A DNA stretch of 64,000 bases. Origin: Palsa-504 sp963769715 (GTDB taxonomy: Bacteria > Actinomycetota > Actinomycetes > Streptosporangiales > Streptosporangiaceae). The translations under genes and the position numbers were made by a program. A model generated the notes under the pieces. The model saw nothing but the letters and a program-made list of their open reading frames with translations. It was not told the origin of the DNA and ran no database searches. The stretch is from assembly GCA_963769715.1 (NCBI GenBank), contig CAVYNE010000010.1, positions 62,001 through 126,000 on the forward strand. The letters are read 5' to 3'. Of this stretch, positions 60,486 through 64,000 are shown one piece after another; within the stretch, counting starts at the first letter, position 1, and each line of letters starts with the position of its first letter.

Positions 60486-61505
60486 TCAGCGGGCGCGGAG
60501 GGCGGCGACCAGGGCGGGGATGACCTGGTGCAGGTCGCCGATGATGGCGTAGTCGGCGTGGGCGAGGATCGGGGCGCCGGGATCGGTGTTGATCGCGATG
60601 ATGTGCTTGGCGCCCGCGCAGCCGGCGATGTGCTGGATGGCGCCGCTGATGCCGCAGGCCAGGTAGAGCTCCGGGGTGATCTTGGTGCCGGTCTGGCCGA
60701 CTTGCTGCTGGTGCGGGCGCCAGCCCTCGGAGGTGACTACGCGGGACACCCCGACCACGCCGCCCAGCAGGTCCGCCAGTTCCTCGAGCGGGGCGAAGCC
60801 GTCGGCTCCGCCCACGCCGCGGCCGCCGCCGACCACCACCCGCGCGGTGGCCAGCGAAACGCCGCCGGTCCGCCCGGCCGATTCAGTAGCCCGCACGACC
60901 AGGTCCGCCTCAGCCACCTCGGCCTTGTGGACGTGCACCGACACCGCGTCAGCGGCCACGTCAGCGGGCACCGGAGACACCGCGTCGGTGGCGACGGTGA
61001 ACAGCGCCACCGGCGCCTCCATGACCGCGTCCTCGAGCAGCAGCCCGGCCCACCGGTGCCGGACGAGCCGGTGCGTGCGACCCCCGTCGGGGGTGACGAG
61101 CGTGCAGTTCGCGGCCATCGGCAGGCCGGTGATCGCGCCGAGGTGCGCCAGCACCTCGTTGCCCCGGTCGGTACCGGCCGCCAGCACGGCGGTCGCGCCG
61201 GTTTCCGTGGCGAGCCCGGCCAGCACCCGCGCCCAGGCCTGCGGCGCGTAGCAGTGCTCGCCCGGCGGGACGACCCCCCCAGACCCCCCCGCGAGGCGAA
61301 GCGTGCTCGGCTCGATCACGTACACGTCGGTGACGCCGTAGTCAGCCAGCGCGGCGGCGGGCACGCTGGCCGAGTCCGCGAACACAACTGACCGGACAGA
61401 AGTGTCCCCGGCGGATTGGCTGAGCGTCCGGGCGAGCGTCAGCGCGCGCAGCGAGGCGTCCGCGGGCTCGGCGCCATCGAGTTCGGTCAGGCACAGGACG
61501 GTCAC
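60486..61505 (-). CDS. etfA: electron transfer flavoprotein alpha subunit
   Basis: This 339-residue ETF alpha has an N-terminal adenine-nucleotide-hydrolase-like domain and a C-terminal FAD domain: VVVGGGRGVGGADGFAPLEE, VVTSEGWRPHQQQVGQTGT, LYLACGISGAIQHIAG (FAD site) and IIAINTDPGAPILAHADY. GTG 61505 shares GTGA with the etfB stop; an ATG five codons earlier is possible. The G-rich element adds GGSGGVVPPG near residues 70-81. It accepts electrons from acyl-CoA or dimethylglycine/sarcosine-type dehydrogenases, here probably the upstream flavoprotein. Confidence 0.93.
   Translation of the reverse strand: MTVLCLTELDGAEPADASLRALTLARTLSQSAGDTSVRSVVFADSASVPAAALADYGVTDVYVIEPSTLRLAGGSGGVVPPGEHCYAPQAWARVLAGLATETGATAVLAAGTDRGNEVLAHLGAITGLPMAANCTLVTPDGGRTHRLVRHRWAGLLLEDAVMEAPVALFTVATDAVSPVPADVAADAVSVHVHKAEVAEADLVVRATESAGRTGGVSLATARVVVGGGRGVGGADGFAPLEELADLLGGVVGVSRVVTSEGWRPHQQQVGQTGTKITPELYLACGISGAIQHIAGCAGAKHIIAINTDPGAPILAHADYAIIGDLHQVIPALVAALRAR
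61261..61296 (-). repeat. G-rich hairpin element, copy 4, inside etfA
   Basis: On the minus strand it reads GCG, G7, TCT, G7, TCGTCCCGCC, GGGCGAGCACTGC. It ends like the intergenic copy at 28816 and encodes AGGSGGVVPPGEHC in the same phase as copies 1 and 3. Confidence 0.6.
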
Positions 61506-62254
61506 CCGAGGATCCCCCATTCGTCCAGGACACGGACCAGCTCGGGTACCGCGTCCGCGCCGTTACCAAGCACGGTGGCCTGGTGCTTGCTCGAGACGGG
61601 CACCCGGAGCGCCTCCTTGCGCAGCCCTTCGGCCGCCCAGGCCGGCCAGGAGCGCTCGACCGCCGCGCGCTTGGCCCGCAGCCGTCCGGGCAGTGACGGG
61701 TAGCGCGGCAGGTTGATGCCTTCCTTGACGGTGATCACCGCGGGCAGCGGCAGCTCGTACGCCTCCTGGCCGCCGCGGTACTCGCGGCGGGCCACGATGC
61801 CGTCGGCGGAGGTCGACAGGTTCTTGATCCCGGTGGCCACCGGCCAGCCGAGCTCGTGCGCGAGCCGGATGCCGACCTGGTAGTCGCCGGTATCAGCCGC
61901 CTCGTTGCCCAGCAGTACCAGGTCATACCCGTGCGCCCGGACCTCGGCGGCGATGGCGGACGCAGTGGCGATGGGGCCGAATTCGCGGCCGTCGGTCTCC
62001 AGCAGCACCGCCCGCCCGGCGCCGAGCGCGAGGGCGGCGCGAAGCTGCTCGATCGCCGCCTCGGGTCCCAGGGTCAGCACGGACACCGTGCCGCCCACCC
62101 GCTCGGTGATCTGCACCGCCTCCTCGACCGCGCATTCCTCGTGCGGGCTGACGGAGAACCCGGACATCCGGGTGTCGATCTCCTGCCCGTCCGGGGTCAC
62201 CGCGATCTTGCCGCCCACGGTGGGGACGCGCTTGACGCAGACGAGTATCTCCAT
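61502..62254 (-). CDS. etfB: electron transfer flavoprotein beta subunit
   Basis: This 250-residue ETF beta has MEILVCVKRVP at the start, SPHEECAVEEAVQITE, LTLGPEAAIEQLRAALALGA (AMP binding), YDLVLLGNEAADTGDYQVG, and VITVKEGINLPRYPSL (the recognition loop region). ATG 62254 lies 5 nt after the stop of the upstream flavoprotein gene, and its stop overlaps etfA, so the three form one operon. Confidence 0.94.
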   Translation of the reverse strand: MEILVCVKRVPTVGGKIAVTPDGQEIDTRMSGFSVSPHEECAVEEAVQITERVGGTVSVLTLGPEAAIEQLRAALALGAGRAVLLETDGREFGPIATASAIAAEVRAHGYDLVLLGNEAADTGDYQVGIRLAHELGWPVATGIKNLSTSADGIVARREYRGGQEAYELPLPAVITVKEGINLPRYPSLPGRLRAKRAAVERSWPAWAAEGLRKEALRVPVSSKHQATVLGNGADAVPELVRVLDEWGILG

Positions 62255-62259
62255 GATCA

Positions 62260-64000
62260 CTAGCTCCGGATCCGCTCGTTGGCCGGGTCGTACAGCGGGG
62301 TGGACCCGGCCACCGCGACCGTCACCGGGTACTGCTCGCCCAGGTACTCCACCAGCAGCGAATTGCCCTCGACGGCGTACTCCGCGGGCAGGTAGGCCAT
62401 CAGCAGGTGCTTGCCCACCGACGGGCCCGAGCCCGCGCTGGTCACGTACGACGGCCGCCCCTTGGCGTCGACCAGGCGCTCGCCCGCCAGCGACAGGACC
62501 GGCTCGCCGCCGAGCATGTACCGCGGCGTCCCGTCCGCCGAGGCATGCGAGTCCACGGTGAGCGTGCACAGCACCGCGCACGGCGGCTCGGCCCGCTGCC
62601 GCAGGTAGGCCTGTCTGCCGACGAACGCCTGCTCCTTCACCTTCGGCCGGGTCATGCCCGCTTCCACCAGCGTGTAGTCGGGGGTGAGCTCGGCGCCGAA
62701 CGCGCGGTACCCCTTCTCCAGCCGCCCGGTGGTGCCGTATACGCCGATGCCGGCCGGCACCAGACCGTGCGGCTGGCCCGCCTGCCACAGCGCGTCCCAC
62801 AGCCGGGCGCCCTGCTCGATCGGCACGTGCAGTTCCCAGCCGAGCTCGCCGACGTAGGAGATCCGCGACGCCAGCACGACGGTGCCGTCAACCTCGATCT
62901 CCCGGCAGGTGCCGAACGCGAACCCCTGGTGCGACACATCATCGGGCGTCACCGCCGCCAGCACGTCCCTGGCCCGCGGTCCCCACAGCCCGATCGTGGT
63001 CCAGGCCGAGGTGAGGTCGGCGAGAAACGCCCCGGCAGGCAGGTGGTCCCTGATCCACTTGGCGTCCGACATCCCGGTCGCGCCGCCGGTCACCACGCGG
63101 AACCGGTCGGCGGCCAGCCGCATGATCGTCAGGTCGGCCCGGAACCCGCCGTTCTCGTCGAGCCACGAGGTGTAGACCACGCGGCCGATGGCCACGTTCA
63201 GCTGCGCGACCGCCAGCGTCTGCACCGCCTCGAGCGCCGCGGGTCCGGATATCTCGAGGACGGCAAAGGCGGACAGGTCGACCAGGGCGCAGGCATCCCG
63301 CATGGCCAGGTGCTCGGCGTGGATGACCGGCGACCACCAGCGCGACTCCCATTCCGCCGGGCGCTCCATCAGCCGACCCGCGTACCGGTCAAGCAGCGTG
63401 GAGTTCGACTCGTACCAGAACGGCCGCTCCCAGCCTGCCGTCTCGAAGAACACGGCACCAAGCGAGCGTTCCCGCTCGTACACCGGGCTGACCCGCAACG
63501 GACGGCCGGACTCCCACTGCTCGGCCGGGTGCACGATGCCGTACATCTTGTTGAAGCCCTCCCGGGCCCGGCCGCGGACGTGCCCGGCGGTCTGCTGGAA
63601 GGGGTAGAACCTGGCCGCGTCGGCCTCGTGCACGTCCACCGTGGGCACCCGGCCGGACATGAGCTCGGCCACCGCGCGGCCGCAGCCCGGGCCCTCCTTG
63701 ATCCAGCTCGCCGCCGCCGACCACAACCCCTTGACCTCGGGCATCTCGCCAAGTAGCGGGTGCCCGTCGGGGGTCATCGAGATCAGGCCGTTGATCGCGT
63801 ACCTGATGCCGGCCCGCTCGTCGCCGAGCAGCTCGGGCATCAGCTCGAGCGCCTGCTCTAGCTGCGGGTCGAAGTCCTCCTGGGTGAACGGCATCTCGGT
63901 GGGCGAGAGCACCGACTCCTCGATGGACGGGATCTCGTCCGGCGGGACGATGATCGGGCGGTGCGCGTACGAGCCGACCTCCATGTCGCCGCCGTGCTGG
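62260..64000 (-). CDS. GcvT-domain FAD oxidoreductase (dimethylglycine/sarcosine dehydrogenase-like), 5' partial
   Basis: The frame is open to the right edge, so the N-terminus is outside. The visible 579 residues contain the end of a DAO-type FAD domain (GIRYAINGLISMTPDGHPLLG, then WSAAASWIKEGPGCG), a linker, and a GcvT-like folate-binding domain: DLSAFAVLEISGPAALEAV, YTSWLDENGGFRADLTIMRL, TIGLWGPRARDVLAAV, SYVGELGWELHVP and a C-terminal barrel. These enzymes demethylate N-methylated glycines, passing electrons to ETF and one-carbon units to tetrahydrofolate. The etfB-etfA genes follow directly, consistent with that role. Confidence 0.88.
   Translation of the reverse strand, partial: QHGGDMEVGSYAHRPIIVPPDEIPSIEESVLSPTEMPFTQEDFDPQLEQALELMPELLGDERAGIRYAINGLISMTPDGHPLLGEMPEVKGLWSAAASWIKEGPGCGRAVAELMSGRVPTVDVHEADAARFYPFQQTAGHVRGRAREGFNKMYGIVHPAEQWESGRPLRVSPVYERERSLGAVFFETAGWERPFWYESNSTLLDRYAGRLMERPAEWESRWWSPVIHAEHLAMRDACALVDLSAFAVLEISGPAALEAVQTLAVAQLNVAIGRVVYTSWLDENGGFRADLTIMRLAADRFRVVTGGATGMSDAKWIRDHLPAGAFLADLTSAWTTIGLWGPRARDVLAAVTPDDVSHQGFAFGTCREIEVDGTVVLASRISYVGELGWELHVPIEQGARLWDALWQAGQPHGLVPAGIGVYGTTGRLEKGYRAFGAELTPDYTLVEAGMTRPKVKEQAFVGRQAYLRQRAEPPCAVLCTLTVDSHASADGTPRYMLGGEPVLSLAGERLVDAKGRPSYVTSAGSGPSVGKHLLMAYLPAEYAVEGNSLLVEYLGEQYPVTVAVAGSTPLYDPANERIRS

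Overview
The window is very GC-rich actinobacterial chromosome (GTG/TTG starts, 4-nt stop/start overlaps, almost no intergenic AT). Family content points to a filamentous or Streptosporangiales-like actinomycete: an FHA/PstP/RodA/PbpA/PASTA-kinase cluster with CrgA, a bacterial proteasome activator, MptB-type mannosyltransferases, a Wzm/Wzt exporter and the TreX-TreY-TreZ set. The genus cannot be fixed from the sequence alone.

Region 1 (1-14.45 kb) looks accessory. It holds two related alpha/beta hydrolases, an Rrf2 regulator, a large MalT-type LuxR regulator, a run of repair/redox genes (AlkA-like glycosylase, UBP zinc finger, TrxB-like flavoprotein without CxxC, two LUD proteins, a DsbA-like thioredoxin), a frameshifted DHA2 drug exporter, an N-terminally short metallo-beta-lactamase protein and an HSL-type esterase. 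Several headless or tailless gene remnants lie between them, and at least six copies of a 34-bp palindromic repeat occupy the intergenic spaces. It ends at a LuxR HTH fragment directly downstream of tRNA-Ser(UGA).

Region 2 (14.8-29 kb) is more core-like: a ParA/MinD-type ATPase, quinone oxidoreductase, proteasome activator Bpa, prephenate dehydratase, a three-gene membrane glycosyltransferase operon, STAS and HATPase regulators, a Wzm/Wzt polysaccharide exporter, a PAS-GAF-PAS histidine kinase, a universal stress protein and tRNA-Leu(CAG). Region 3 (29-40 kb) is the growth and division cluster fhaA-fhaB-pstP-rodA-pbpA-pknA-pknB-crgA, translationally coupled at most junctions, followed by convergent rhomboid and cyclophilin genes.

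Region 4 (40-47.5 kb) has a second MptB-like transferase, an intergenic cluster of DnaA-box sequences, and a four-gene minus-strand run: membrane protein, RelA/SpoT-fold toxin-like protein, 86-residue partner and HerA/FtsK-like ATPase. The toxin part is visibly richer in AT than its surroundings. This is the best candidate for an undescribed system. Region 5 (47.7-53.6 kb) contains an aldonolactone oxidase, a D-threonine-aldolase-like enzyme, a TetR regulator with a conspicuous operator facing a FAD monooxygenase, and a decayed glycosyltransferase. Region 6 (53.6-64 kb) is the treX-treY-treZ operon, then EtfA/EtfB with a GcvT-like/dimethylglycine-dehydrogenase-like flavoprotein that runs off the window.

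A G-rich hairpin element recurs at four places. Three copies lie in-frame inside conserved proteins (histidine kinase, HerA-like ATPase, EtfA), all in the same reading phase. No insertion sequence, CRISPR array or rRNA was seen.
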